Of a stretch of DNA of 64,000 nt, positions 32,434 to 40,848 are shown in pieces (within the stretch, counting starts at the first letter, position 1; every line of letters begins with the position of its first letter). Origin of the DNA: Cellulomonas fimi ATCC 484 (GTDB taxonomy: Bacteria > Actinomycetota > Actinomycetes > Actinomycetales > Cellulomonadaceae); the NCBI RefSeq assembly GCF_000212695.1, contig NC_015514.1, positions 3,844,001-3,908,000 of the forward strand. Reading direction: 5' to 3'. The translations under genes were made by a program, and so were the position numbers. The notes under the pieces were generated by a model that was not told where the DNA came from, did not search any database, and saw only the letters and a list, made by a program, of their open reading frames with translations.

Positions 32434-33639
32434 ATGGGGGCACGCGCACGCACGACGACCCTGCTGGTCGGGGTGGTCTGGCTGATCCTGACGTCGTCCG
32501 GCCCGGCGGTGGCGGCCGATCCCTCGGTGGTGGTCGGCGTCGGCGCGGACGGCCTGTCCATCGAGGAGTCCGACGGCTCCTGGACGGGCGAGGTGACCGC
32601 CACCAACCTCACCGACGCGACCGTCCGGGCGGACGTCACCGGCCCGTCGGGCTGCTCCGCGACTCTCGTGCCCGCCGACGTGCCCGCGGCGCGTCAGGTG
32701 ACGCTCGACGTCACGCTGTCGGGCTGCACCGTCGAGGACGGCGACGAGCTCACCCTCACGTTCGGCACCACCCGGCACACCGTCGAGCTCGACGTCGACG
32801 ACCCCGACGTCGCCCCGACCACGCGGGTCGTCGTCGCCTTCGGCATCGCGCTCGTCGCCGCGCTCCTCACGATGCTGGTCCGCGGAGCACGCCGCCCGAG
32901 GCTGGGCCCGGCCCCCGCGAAGCGCTACCCCCTGAGCACCACCCTGGACGGCATCACGGCGGGCTGGTCGCTCGACAGCTGGGCGGGCAACCTGACCGTC
33001 ACCGGCACCGCGCTGCTCGCGCTCGTCGGCGCCGCCGACCCCCTGACCGCCCTGCTCGGGTCCGAGCCCGAGGAGACCGTCGCGCGCCTCCTCGTCGCGG
33101 GGCTCGCCGCGTCCCTGCTGGTGTCGGCCGCACCGATGGTCCTCAAGATCGTCGGGAAGACGGAGGACGTGACGATCCTCGGCCTCCTGCTCGGCGGCGG
33201 GCTCACGCTCGCCGGCACCCTCGGGCTGCTGCTCAACGTCGTGTGGGCCGCGGTCGACCTCGACGCCGACACCGCCCTGCGCGTCGGCATCGCCGTCCTC
33301 GCCGGCCTCGCTGCCGTGGGCGTCGTCGCCTACGGCTACCGCTCGCTGGGCCACCTGCTGACGCCCGACGTGCTGTCCCCCGCCGCCGACCCGGTCGCGG
33401 TGGAGTACGTCGTCGCCGCCGCCCAGGCCCTTCCGCGCAGCACCGACATGGGCCACGCGTCACGCGTCCACGCGCTCGCGGTCTCCCTCGCCGCAGCCGC
33501 CGAGGCGCAGACCGTCGTCGTCCCGCCGCCCCCCGGCGTCCCCGCCGACGCCGACGCCCGCGGCGGCCCGCCGCAACCAGCGCCTCCGGTCGTCGTCCGC
33601 CGCCCTCGCGCCCGCGAGCGCCGCACGGGCGTCCTGTGA
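32434..33639 (+). CDS. Secreted/membrane protein of unknown function
   Basis: 401 residues, ATG with GGAGGTCCGC. An N-terminal signal peptide (TTLLVGVVWLILTSSGPAVAA) is followed by a ~100-residue beta-rich extracellular domain with a possible disulphide (GCSATLV...SGCTVED). One helix comes next (VVVAFGIALVAALLTMLV), then a region with four more hydrophobic segments (e.g. VTGTALLALVGAADPLTALL, LLLGGGLTLAGTLGLLLNVVWAAV) and a Pro-rich tail ending in basic residues. I do not recognise a family. The extracellular domain resembles actinobacterial surface domains of similar size. Confidence 0.7.
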   Translation: MGARARTTTLLVGVVWLILTSSGPAVAADPSVVVGVGADGLSIEESDGSWTGEVTATNLTDATVRADVTGPSGCSATLVPADVPAARQVTLDVTLSGCTVEDGDELTLTFGTTRHTVELDVDDPDVAPTTRVVVAFGIALVAALLTMLVRGARRPRLGPAPAKRYPLSTTLDGITAGWSLDSWAGNLTVTGTALLALVGAADPLTALLGSEPEETVARLLVAGLAASLLVSAAPMVLKIVGKTEDVTILGLLLGGGLTLAGTLGLLLNVVWAAVDLDADTALRVGIAVLAGLAAVGVVAYGYRSLGHLLTPDVLSPAADPVAVEYVVAAAQALPRSTDMGHASRVHALAVSLAAAAEAQTVVVPPPPGVPADADARGGPPQPAPPVVVRRPRARERRTGVL

Positions 33640-33796
33640 CCCGGGGGCACCCGCTGATCCGGTGACGAGACCAGAGCCCCGTTCGTCACGGTCGGGCTGT
33701 CGGCACCTTCCCCCACCGCGGAGGCACCGCCAGGCCGATCGGAGGACGCACGTGCATCCCGGCGTGACGGGGCAGCGGATCGGAGACGTCGGCCGC

Positions 33797-33802
33797 TACG
33801 GT
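33797..33802 (+). promoter_or_regulatory. -10 box that fixes the EcsC gene start
   Basis: TACGGT, then seven bases, then the GTG at 33810. The in-frame GTG at 33801 overlaps the box itself, so 33810 is the better start. Confidence 0.55.
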
Positions 33803-33809
33803 GCCTCCC

Positions 33810-34976
33810 GTGAGCGCCGAACCGTCGTCCTACGAGGCACAGCAGTGGAAGCGTCTCCAGGACGCTCACCCCAGCCCGACGACGCGTGTGGCGCAGTGGG
33901 CGTCGGACGGCGGTGCGCGCGCCTGGGGGGCCGCCCGGACCGCCGGACGCGCGATCTCGGCGAACCCGGTGGCCTCGCGTGTGGGCACGGGCGTCGTCCG
34001 GACGGCATCGGCGGTCCGCGAGGTGATCCCGGACGCCGCGGCCAGCGTCGTGCAGCGCGCCGGGTCGCAGGCCGCTGCCGCCGCGGCGACGGCGGCGCAG
34101 GGCGCGCACCGTGCCCTCACGCGCGCGTCCTCGTCGACCCTCCAGCCCTCTCGAGTCGTCGCCGCGCACCAGAAGGCAGGCCACCCCGTCGCCTCGCTGA
34201 GCGACATCACCGCGCTCGACCTCGAGCTGGTCGACAAGGTCCGGCCCGCTCGGCTGGACATCGCCTACGCGTCGGTGGCCGCCGCCGTGGGCGGCACCAC
34301 CGGACTGGCGATCACCGGCGCCGAGGTGGCCACCACCGTGACCGCCGGCACGTCGGCGGGTGTCGTCCTGGGCGCGACCGCCGCAGACGCCGCGGCCGTC
34401 ATCGCGCTCTGCGGCCGTTCGGTCGCGCACGTCGGGCTGTACTACGGGTACGACCCGTCCGCTCCCGAGGAGAAGCTGTTCGCGAGCGCGATCGTCAACC
34501 TCGGCACGGCCGGCTCGCAGGTCGCCAAGCAGGTGGCGTGGGGCGACATCTCGACGCTGACCCAGCTGCTCATGCGCGGCGCCACGTGGTCGCAGCTCAA
34601 CACCACGGCGACGTCACGGATCCTCGGCGAGGTCACGAAGCGGCTCGGTGTGCGGCTCACGAAGCCGGCCCTGGCGCGGTACCTGCCGTTCGTCGCGGTC
34701 GCCGCGGGCATCTCCTTCAACTGGATGGCGCTCGAGCCTGTCGTCGATGCCGCCAACCTCGCCTACCGGCGGCGGTTCCTCCTCGAGAAGTACCCGCACC
34801 TCGCGGCCGACGACCGCATCCCGTTCAGCCGCTCGCAGGACGATGCCGACGAGGGTGACGACGACCCGGTCTCGGTCGTCGAGCTGCTGCGCGAGAGCGG
34901 CGCGCTCGACGAGGGCGCCGACCGGGCCGACCCCGATCGCGACCTGGACGACGTCGACGACCTGACGCCTCGGTGA
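33810..34976 (+). CDS. EcsC family protein
   Basis: 388 residues from the GTG at 33810. The EcsC pattern is seen in YEAQQWKRLQDAHPSP at the N-terminus, the helical alanine-rich middle, ALDLELVDKVRPARLDIAYASVAAAVGGTTGLAITGAEVATT, YYGYDPSAPEEKLFASAIVNLGTAGSQ and LTKPALARYLPFVAVAAGISFNWMALEPVVDAANLAYRRRFLLEKYP. EcsC proteins are membrane-associated and were first seen next to the B. subtilis EcsAB exporter; their role is unclear. The C-terminal 50 residues are strongly acidic (DDADEGDDDP). Confidence 0.85.
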   Translation: MSAEPSSYEAQQWKRLQDAHPSPTTRVAQWASDGGARAWGAARTAGRAISANPVASRVGTGVVRTASAVREVIPDAAASVVQRAGSQAAAAAATAAQGAHRALTRASSSTLQPSRVVAAHQKAGHPVASLSDITALDLELVDKVRPARLDIAYASVAAAVGGTTGLAITGAEVATTVTAGTSAGVVLGATAADAAAVIALCGRSVAHVGLYYGYDPSAPEEKLFASAIVNLGTAGSQVAKQVAWGDISTLTQLLMRGATWSQLNTTATSRILGEVTKRLGVRLTKPALARYLPFVAVAAGISFNWMALEPVVDAANLAYRRRFLLEKYPHLAADDRIPFSRSQDDADEGDDDPVSVVELLRESGALDEGADRADPDRDLDDVDDLTPR

Positions 34977-34986
34977 GGTGACCGAC

Positions 34987-35020
34987 GCGGCCCCGCGGGC
35001 CTGGTGGCGCGCGGGGCCGC
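34987..35020. terminator. Bidirectional hairpin between EcsC and GH3 genes
   Basis: Perfect 11-bp stem (GCGGCCCCGCG, 34987-34997, with 35010-35020) and a 12-nt loop, between two convergent stop codons. Confidence 0.75.
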
Positions 35021-35030
35021 GGGCGGGCGG

Positions 35031-37346
35031 TCAGGCGGTGGTCGTGAACGACGCGGTCAGGGGCACGGTCGAGTCGCCGCCGATGCCGACGTCGAACGTC
35101 GTCGCGTCCACCACGAAGCCGCGCGCGGCGGCACTCCAGTAGCGCAGCTCGTCGGGCCCGATCGTGAGCTCGACGGTCCGGGACTCGCCGGCGGCGAGGT
35201 GGATCCGCTGGAAGCCCTTGAGCTCCCGCACGGGACGCGCGGCGGAGCCGTGCCGCTGGTGCACGTAGAGCTGCACGACCTCGTCGCCGTCGTGCTGGCC
35301 GGCGTTGGTCACGGTGACCGAGGCGGTGAGGCTGCCGTCGAGCGGGATCGTCTCGGCGTCCAGCCGCAGGTCGGAGTAGGTGAACTCGCCGTAGCCGAGC
35401 CCGAAGCCGAACGGGAACAGCGGCGTGCTCTCCTCGTCCCAGTACCGGCGGCCCTGGTTCTGCGGCTCGAACGACGTGGTGTGCGAGTAGATCATCGGGA
35501 CCTGCCCGACGGTCCGCGGCCACGTGAACGGCAGCTTGCCGCCGGGGGCGACGTCGCCGACGAGCAGGTCCGCGACGGCGGTCCCGCCCTGCGTGCCGGG
35601 GTACCAGACGTCGAGGATCGCGGGCACGTGCTGGGCGGCCCAGCGCAGGTCGAGCGGGCGGCCGTTCATGACGAGCAGCACGACGGGCGTGCCGGTCGCG
35701 GCGACGGCCTGCAGCAGCTCGAGCTGGCGGCCGGGGAGCTCGAGCGACGACCGCGACGCGGCCTCGCCGATCATGCCCTGCCACTCCCCGACCACGAGGA
35801 CGGCGACGTCGCTGGTGCGGGCGAGCTCGACGGCGCGCGCGAGCTCGGCCTCGTCGTCGAAGTCCTCCGGGTCGGGCGTGGCGTTGCCGGGGAACATCTC
35901 GAACATCGACGGGAAGGTGCGCTGCGCGGGTCGCACACCGGGCGCGTACCGCACGTCGGTCGTGTCGCCGAGGCGGGCGCGGAGGCCGTCGAGGATCGTG
36001 ACGGTCTCGTCGAGGTCGTCGTCGAAGACCCACGGGCCGAGCGTGTCGCGCTTCGAGTCGGCGAGCGGCCCGATCACGGCGACGGAGCCGAGCGCGTCCG
36101 GGTCCAGCGGCAGCAGCCGGCCGTCGTTGCGCAGCAGGACCGCGGAGCGCTGCGCGGCCTCGCGGGCGACCTGCCGGTGCGCGGGGTCGGCGAGCACCGC
36201 GGCGGCACGGTCCTCGTCGACGTAGGGCTCCTCGAACAGCCCGAGCCGGACCTTCACCTCGAGGATCCGGCGGACGCACGCGTCGACCGCCTCGATGCTC
36301 ACCGCACCGGACTCGACGGCCTCGGGCAGGTGCGCGTACGCGGGGTCGCTGATCGCCATCTCGAGGTCGAGACCCACCTCGACGGCGCGCACGGCGGCGT
36401 CGGGGAGGTCGGCGGCGTAGCCGTGCGTGACGAGGTTGCGGACCGCGTTCGCGTCGCTCACGAGGAAGCCGTCGAAGCCCCACTCGTCGCGCAGCACGTC
36501 CTTGAGGAGCCACGCGTTCGCCGTCGCGGGGACGCCGTTGAGCGGCATGTACGCGGTCATGATGTTGCCCGCACCCGCGTCGACCGCGGCCTTGAACGGC
36601 GGCAGGTAGACGTTGCGGAGCTGCTGGTCGGACAGGTCGACCTCGTCGTAGTCGCGCCCGCCGATCGCGGCGCCGTATCCCGCGAAGTGCTTGGGCCCGG
36701 CGATCACGCGCTCCGGCGTGCCGATGCGGCCGCCCTGGAACCCGCGCACCTGCGCGGCCGCGACCGCGGAGCCGAGGTACGGGTCCTCTCCCGCCCCCTC
36801 GACGATGCGCCCCCAGCGGGGGTCTCGGGCGATGTCGACCATGGGCGCGAAGGTCCAGTGGATGCCGACGGCACGGGCCTCGCGGGCCGCGACGGCCTGG
36901 CCACGCTCGATCGTCTCGGGGTCCCACGACGCGGCGAGCGCGATCGGGACGGGCAGGATCGTGCGCAGCCCGTGGATGACGTCGTACCCGAACAGCACGG
37001 GGATGCCGTGCCGCGAGCCGTCGACGGCCTGGCGCTGCAGCCGGTTGGTGCGGGCGGCGTCGTTGACGAACAGCAGCGACCCGGCGCCACCGCTCGCGAG
37101 CGCGTCGTCGACCTCGCCGGGCTTCTGCGGCAGGTCGCCCACGGCCGCCTCGCCCGGGGGCAGGTCGAACGCGAAGTACTGCGTGAGCTGACCGGCCTTC
37201 TCGTCGAGCGTCATGCGGCTGAGCAGGTCCTCGACGCGCGCGCGGATCGCCTCGTCCGTGGTGGGGGCGGTGGTGTCGGTGACGGTCATCGGGGGTCCTT
37301 CCGGGGCGGGGGCGGGGCCGGCTGGGGTGGCGGTGGGCGCGGTCAT
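35031..37346 (-). CDS. Intracellular beta-glucosidase-like GH3 enzyme
   Basis: 771 residues from an ATG that overlaps the MFS stop in ATGA. A second ATG at 37289 with its own SD (GGAAGGAC) could give a 752-residue form. GH3 N-terminal barrel motifs include LFGYDVIHGLRTILP, GPKHFAGYG and the nucleophile loop GFDGFLVSDANAV. The C-terminal domain has GEWQGMIGEAASRSSLELPGRQ, close to BglX, and a fibronectin-III-like domain ends the protein. There is no signal peptide, so it likely hydrolyses imported oligosaccharides inside the cell. It is co-transcribed with the transporter and is probably under the LacI regulator. Confidence 0.93.
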   Translation of the reverse strand: MTAPTATPAGPAPAPEGPPMTVTDTTAPTTDEAIRARVEDLLSRMTLDEKAGQLTQYFAFDLPPGEAAVGDLPQKPGEVDDALASGGAGSLLFVNDAARTNRLQRQAVDGSRHGIPVLFGYDVIHGLRTILPVPIALAASWDPETIERGQAVAAREARAVGIHWTFAPMVDIARDPRWGRIVEGAGEDPYLGSAVAAAQVRGFQGGRIGTPERVIAGPKHFAGYGAAIGGRDYDEVDLSDQQLRNVYLPPFKAAVDAGAGNIMTAYMPLNGVPATANAWLLKDVLRDEWGFDGFLVSDANAVRNLVTHGYAADLPDAAVRAVEVGLDLEMAISDPAYAHLPEAVESGAVSIEAVDACVRRILEVKVRLGLFEEPYVDEDRAAAVLADPAHRQVAREAAQRSAVLLRNDGRLLPLDPDALGSVAVIGPLADSKRDTLGPWVFDDDLDETVTILDGLRARLGDTTDVRYAPGVRPAQRTFPSMFEMFPGNATPDPEDFDDEAELARAVELARTSDVAVLVVGEWQGMIGEAASRSSLELPGRQLELLQAVAATGTPVVLLVMNGRPLDLRWAAQHVPAILDVWYPGTQGGTAVADLLVGDVAPGGKLPFTWPRTVGQVPMIYSHTTSFEPQNQGRRYWDEESTPLFPFGFGLGYGEFTYSDLRLDAETIPLDGSLTASVTVTNAGQHDGDEVVQLYVHQRHGSAARPVRELKGFQRIHLAAGESRTVELTIGPDELRYWSAAARGFVVDATTFDVGIGGDSTVPLTASFTTTA

Positions 37347-38668
37347 CGGACCTTCTTGATGGGCAGGACGACGAGCGCACCGATGACGCTGGCGATGCCG
37401 GCGACCCACAGCAGCAGGTCGTAGTTCTGGTTGGTGGCGCTGTTGACCGCGAGCAGCACGCCGCCGAGGGCGGGGGCGAGCGTCTGCGGGATGGCGTTGG
37501 CCATGTTGAAGACCCCGAGGTCCTTGCCGGAGTCGTCGGGGTTGGGCAGGACGTCCACGACGAGCGCGAGGTCGACGCCGACGTAGATCCCGTACGCGAG
37601 GCCGAGCACCGCCTCGACGGCGTAGAACTGCCCGACGGTGCTGGCCTGCGTGAGCATGAGCGTGCCCACCGCGAAGATCAGCGTGGACCCGGCGACGAAC
37701 ACCTTGCGGCGGCCGGTGCGGTCGGAGATCCATCCGGCGACCGGCGACACGGCGAGCAGCACGACGGTGTAGATGAGCACACCGGTCGAGACCGCAGCCA
37801 CGGCGTCCCCGGCGTCGAGACCGATGCGGTCCTGCATGTAGAACAGCCGGAACGTCGTGAACATGAACGTCGCGAGGATGACGAGGAACCGGGACCACCA
37901 CGCGAGCGCGAAGTCGGGGTGCCGACGCGGGCTCACCCAGAACGTCGTCACCCACTCGCGCAGCGACATGCTGGCCGGCTTGGTGGGCAGGACCTGGTCG
38001 GGCAGGACGAACGCGTAGACGCCCATCGCGACGATCGCGAGCACCGCGGGCCCGACGAACATGATCAGCAGCTGGTCCTGGAAGAACTGCGCGACGAGCG
38101 TGCCGCCGTAGATGCCGACGTTCTGCGCCATGCCGAGCGCCGCCGCGATCTTGCCGCGCTGCGCCCTGGGCACCTGGTCGGCGAGCGTCGCGACGAACGG
38201 CGCGAGGGCCGCGTTGGCCCCGATCTGCGCGAGGAACCAGCCGAGCGTCACCATCGGGACGGTGGTGCCGAGCGCCATCACGACGAACGCGAGCGTCATG
38301 ACGACGGTGCCGCCGACGATCCAGGGACGACGCCGGCCCCAGCGCGAGGTGGTCCGGTCGGAGAGGCGGCCGAACAGCACGTTCGCGACGAACGCGGCTG
38401 CGGCGCCGAACCCGGCGACGAGCGCGACGGCGGAGGTGCGCTGCGCCTCGGGGACGATCGAGTCGACCTTGACCGCGATGCCGACGATGGCCGGGCCGAG
38501 CAGGGCGACGAAGAAGACGAGCTGGGCGACGAACAGGGCGGTCGTGAAACCGGGGCCGACCTTGCGGGTGGGCTCGGCGAACCAGCGGTGCTCGTGCGGG
38601 TCGAGCACGTCGTAGGCGACCGCGGCCGTCGTCGTCGGCGGCGTGGTGCCGTAGGGGTTCGTGGACAT
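37343..38668 (-). CDS. MFS sugar transporter
   Basis: 441 residues with 12 predicted helices. The motif-A-like loops NVLFGRLSDRTTSRWGRRRPWIVGG and PVAGWISDRTGRRKVFVAG sit between helices 2-3 and 8-9. RWGRRRPWI resembles the GPH/sucrose-type branch of the MFS, as expected for a glycoside importer. It is first in an operon with the intracellular GH3 enzyme (4-base overlap) and divergent from the lacI-type gene, so it probably imports the GH3 substrate. SD is CGGGAG before the ATG. Confidence 0.9.
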   Translation of the reverse strand: MSTNPYGTTPPTTTAAVAYDVLDPHEHRWFAEPTRKVGPGFTTALFVAQLVFFVALLGPAIVGIAVKVDSIVPEAQRTSAVALVAGFGAAAAFVANVLFGRLSDRTTSRWGRRRPWIVGGTVVMTLAFVVMALGTTVPMVTLGWFLAQIGANAALAPFVATLADQVPRAQRGKIAAALGMAQNVGIYGGTLVAQFFQDQLLIMFVGPAVLAIVAMGVYAFVLPDQVLPTKPASMSLREWVTTFWVSPRRHPDFALAWWSRFLVILATFMFTTFRLFYMQDRIGLDAGDAVAAVSTGVLIYTVVLLAVSPVAGWISDRTGRRKVFVAGSTLIFAVGTLMLTQASTVGQFYAVEAVLGLAYGIYVGVDLALVVDVLPNPDDSGKDLGVFNMANAIPQTLAPALGGVLLAVNSATNQNYDLLLWVAGIASVIGALVVLPIKKVR

Positions 38669-38727
38669 GGGGACTCCCGAGAAGCGGGGCGGGGACTGGG
38701 GGTGGACCGGCGCCTCGATCCACTTGT

Positions 38728-38750
38728 ACGTATCAGTGCCGCTGATACGT
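38728..38750. promoter_or_regulatory. Palindromic LacI-type operator
   Basis: ACGTATCAG (38728-38736) and CTGATACGT (38742-38750) form a perfect 9-bp inverted repeat around TGCCG. It lies between the divergent MFS and lacI-type genes and directly abuts the TAAAGT -10 box of the regulator gene, so bound repressor would block its own promoter and probably that of the transporter operon. Confidence 0.75.
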
Positions 38751-38756
38751 TAAAGT
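38751..38756 (+). promoter_or_regulatory. -10 box of the LacI-type regulator gene
   Basis: TAAAGT, seven bases, then the ATG at 38764; no SD. It overlaps the right edge of the operator palindrome. Confidence 0.6.
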
Positions 38757-38763
38757 CCCCCGT

Positions 38764-39795
38764 ATGGCTCCGTCAAGACGCGCACCGACCGCCGACGGGA
38801 CCGCACGTCGCCGGGTCACCGCGACCGACGTCGCCCGCGAAGCCGGTGTCTCCCAGGCCACCGTGAGCTACGTCCTCAACAACACCCCCGGCCAGACGAT
38901 CCCCGCGCACACCCGCGAGCGCGTCCAGGACGCGGTGGCCCGACTCGGCTACGCGCCCCACGGCGCCGCGCGCGCCCTGCGCCTCGGACGCAGCGACGTC
39001 GTCCTGTTCCTGCTGCCCGACTGGCCCATCGGCCCCGCCGTCGTCACGCTCGTCGAGGGCCTGACGGAACGCCTCCAGGCGCAGGGCCTGTCACTCCTCG
39101 TGCGGCGCGCCGCCGAGGGCGTGGCGCTGTCCGGGCTGTGGCGGAGCGTGTCCCCGGCCGCGGTCGTCAGCCTCGACGCGCTCGACGGCGCCGAGCTCGA
39201 GGCCATGGAGGGCGCCGGCATCCCCGTCGTCAGCGCCCTCGTCCGCCCCCGCGCCTCCGCGCCGGGGGTCCTCACCGGGTCGCACACCCTCATCGGCGCG
39301 ACCCAGCTCCAGCACCTCGCCGCGACCGGCCACCGGCACATCGGCTACGGCCTGCCCGACGACCCGCGCGTCGCCGTGTTCCGCGACCTGCGCCTCGACG
39401 GCGTCCGCACCGCGGCCTTCGAGCTCGGGCTGGCCGAACCGTCCGTGCGCGTCGTGCCCATGTCCGTCGGTGGTGCGGCCGACGTCGTCGCCGCCTGGCG
39501 CGCCGAGTCCCCCGCCGTCACCGCCGTGTGCGCCTACAACGACGACATGGCCTTCGCCCTGCTCGCGGGCATGCGGACCCTGGGCCTGACCGCCCCGACC
39601 GACCTCGCGGTCATCGGCGTCGACGACACCCCGCTGGCGCCCTTCGCGCACCCACCCCTGACCACCGTCCGCCAGGACGCCGACGCGATCATGGACTTCC
39701 TCACGGCCGCCGTCCTCCGCCGCCTCGCGGGCGGCACCCCACCACGCCCCCCGCGCTCGGAGGCGATCACTCTCGTTGTCCGCGAGTCCGCCTGA
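38764..39795 (+). CDS. LacI family transcriptional regulator
   Basis: 343 residues. The N-terminal helix-turn-helix is VTATDVAREAGVSQATVSYVLNN (near residues 20-42), followed by the hinge RERVQDAVARLGYAPHGAARALR and a periplasmic-binding-type sugar domain (GYGLPDDPRVAVFRDLRLDGV, VCAYNDDMAFALLAGMRTLGL, GVDDTPLAPFAHPPLTTVRQD). It likely represses the divergent MFS-GH3 operon and itself through the palindrome at 38728-38750, released by the imported sugar. The pairing with that operator is inference from position. Confidence 0.92.
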   Translation: MAPSRRAPTADGTARRRVTATDVAREAGVSQATVSYVLNNTPGQTIPAHTRERVQDAVARLGYAPHGAARALRLGRSDVVLFLLPDWPIGPAVVTLVEGLTERLQAQGLSLLVRRAAEGVALSGLWRSVSPAAVVSLDALDGAELEAMEGAGIPVVSALVRPRASAPGVLTGSHTLIGATQLQHLAATGHRHIGYGLPDDPRVAVFRDLRLDGVRTAAFELGLAEPSVRVVPMSVGGAADVVAAWRAESPAVTAVCAYNDDMAFALLAGMRTLGLTAPTDLAVIGVDDTPLAPFAHPPLTTVRQDADAIMDFLTAAVLRRLAGGTPPRPPRSEAITLVVRESA

Positions 39796-39840
39796 CAACG
39801 TCAACGCAGGGCACGCACCGCCCGCCGGCGACGCAGACAA

Positions 39841-39884
39841 CGAAGGGCCCCACATCCGCACGACAACGCGGGTGGGGCCCTTCG
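39841..39884. terminator. Terminator hairpin at left island edge
   Basis: Perfect 13-bp outer stem CGAAGGGCCCCAC/GTGGGGCCCTTCG (39841-39853 with 39872-39884) with an inner CCGC/GCGG. It ends the lacI-type gene. A diverged copy with the same layout follows the tRNA-Ser gene at 50975-51018, so this one is probably the original tRNA-Ser terminator displaced by island insertion. Confidence 0.8.
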
Positions 39885-39902
39885 GCTGGCGGTAGCGGTG
39901 GG
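39884..39902. repeat. Left attachment site (tRNA-Ser 3' end copy)
   Basis: GGCTGGCGGTAGCGGTGGG, identical over 19 bp to 51022-51040, which is the CCA end, acceptor strand and part of the T-arm of the tRNA-Ser gene. Here it has no tRNA around it. It is the displaced end left when the island entered the tRNA gene. Confidence 0.88.
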
Positions 39903-40263
39903 TTACGAGTGGTCCTTTTATAGGGGGTTGGTTCGGTTGGACGATCTAGGACATGACCTGGTCGGACGGTTCGTATGGGTTGCCATGGGATTCCTGGTTG
40001 CCGTCCTCGTTCGGACCGCAAAGTGGCGGCCTATCGGGCAACTTTGGGCCTCGCGGTGGGTAGGGACACTCCAAGGCACCGAACCGATAGCGGAGCACGA
40101 GAGGCTGGCGGAGCTCCGGGTCCAGGGTGGCCAGGGGCCATCGCCGAGCGACGCCGAAGGCGCCCTTGACGCGGAGTGGAGCCGGCCGGATGCTCAGCGG
40201 TCGGTGCGGTGCCAGCGCGGGCGCGAGTGCCGGATGCCCTGACGGATGCGGAGGTGGAGGTCG
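39903..40263. other. Left end of island, no certain gene
   Basis: Starts with an AT-rich patch (CCTTTTATAGG) unusual for this chromosome. A plus-strand frame from the GTG at 39898 to 40242 contains one hydrophobic stretch (FVWVAMGFLVAVLV) but its start lies in the att repeat and it has no SD, so I do not call it a gene. The stretch ends in a 30-bp sequence that is repeated at 40674. Confidence 0.35.
40184..40213. repeat. 30-bp direct repeat, copy 1
   Basis: Matches 40674-40703 in 29 of 30 positions. The two copies are 490 bp apart and bracket the small gene at 40264. Confidence 0.75.
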
Positions 40264-40635
40264 ATGGGTCTCGTAAACGAGCTCACGGTGATCGGTTACT
40301 GGGATGGCCCGAACACCCGGCCAGGTTGGCCGAGGCCGGAGCAGTTTGTGGATACGACCTGGGACGCCGACGAGCGCGAGCTCGTGGCTGACTATCTGTC
40401 GCGCGGCCACGTTGCTAGGGCGTACATGGGTTACTCGGAGTGTCGGATGCGCGGCCGGCTGAACGGGTCGCTCGAGTTCACCGACGGCTTCTTCGTGTGG
40501 CCGGAGGGGCTCAGGCACTACGTAGTGGATCACGCCGTGCGACTGCCGGCGCGGTTCGTCGAGCATGCGCAGTCCCGCATCGAGTTGCTGGAGTCGGCAC
40601 CGCGCGACGAGGCATGGTGGTCGAGCTTGCGCTGA
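40264..40635 (+). CDS. Small hypothetical island protein
   Basis: 123 residues with a good SD (GGAGGTCG). It is acidic and has no signal peptide or membrane segment. Aromatic-rich parts such as TDGFFVWPEGLRHYVVDHAVRLPARFVEHA suggest a small folded alpha/beta domain like those seen among immunity-type proteins, but I do not recognise the family. It sits between two 30-bp direct repeats near the left island end, so it may have arrived as a cassette. Confidence 0.6.
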   Translation: MGLVNELTVIGYWDGPNTRPGWPRPEQFVDTTWDADERELVADYLSRGHVARAYMGYSECRMRGRLNGSLEFTDGFFVWPEGLRHYVVDHAVRLPARFVEHAQSRIELLESAPRDEAWWSSLR

Positions 40636-40673
40636 TGTGCTCGCGCGCCCGCGCGAGGCGGATCGCCGTCAGT

Positions 40674-40703
40674 GGCCGGATGCTCAGCGATCGGTGCGGT
40701 GCC
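40674..40703. repeat. 30-bp direct repeat, copy 2
   Basis: Second copy of the repeat at 40184-40213, differing at one base. It lies just before the truncated IS481 transposase. Confidence 0.75.
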
Positions 40704-40848
40704 GGCTGTCGAGCGGGGGCAAGTGGGCGTCGATAGCAGTTCGCCGTGGGGCGGTTCCGGGTGGCTCCGGGCCGCCTTCGTCGTGTCTGAGGGCGGCCGG
40801 AGGGGTGGGGTGCGCGGAGGCGCGAAGCGCCGAAGCGCGGGGTCCTGC

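Noticed and set aside
35004..37424. 806-codon plus-strand frame opposite GH3
   Set aside because: Shadow frame; the GH3 motifs on the minus strand are unambiguous.
39898..40242. 114-codon frame at the left island edge
   Set aside because: Its start lies in the att repeat, there is no SD and no recognisable domain beyond one hydrophobic patch.
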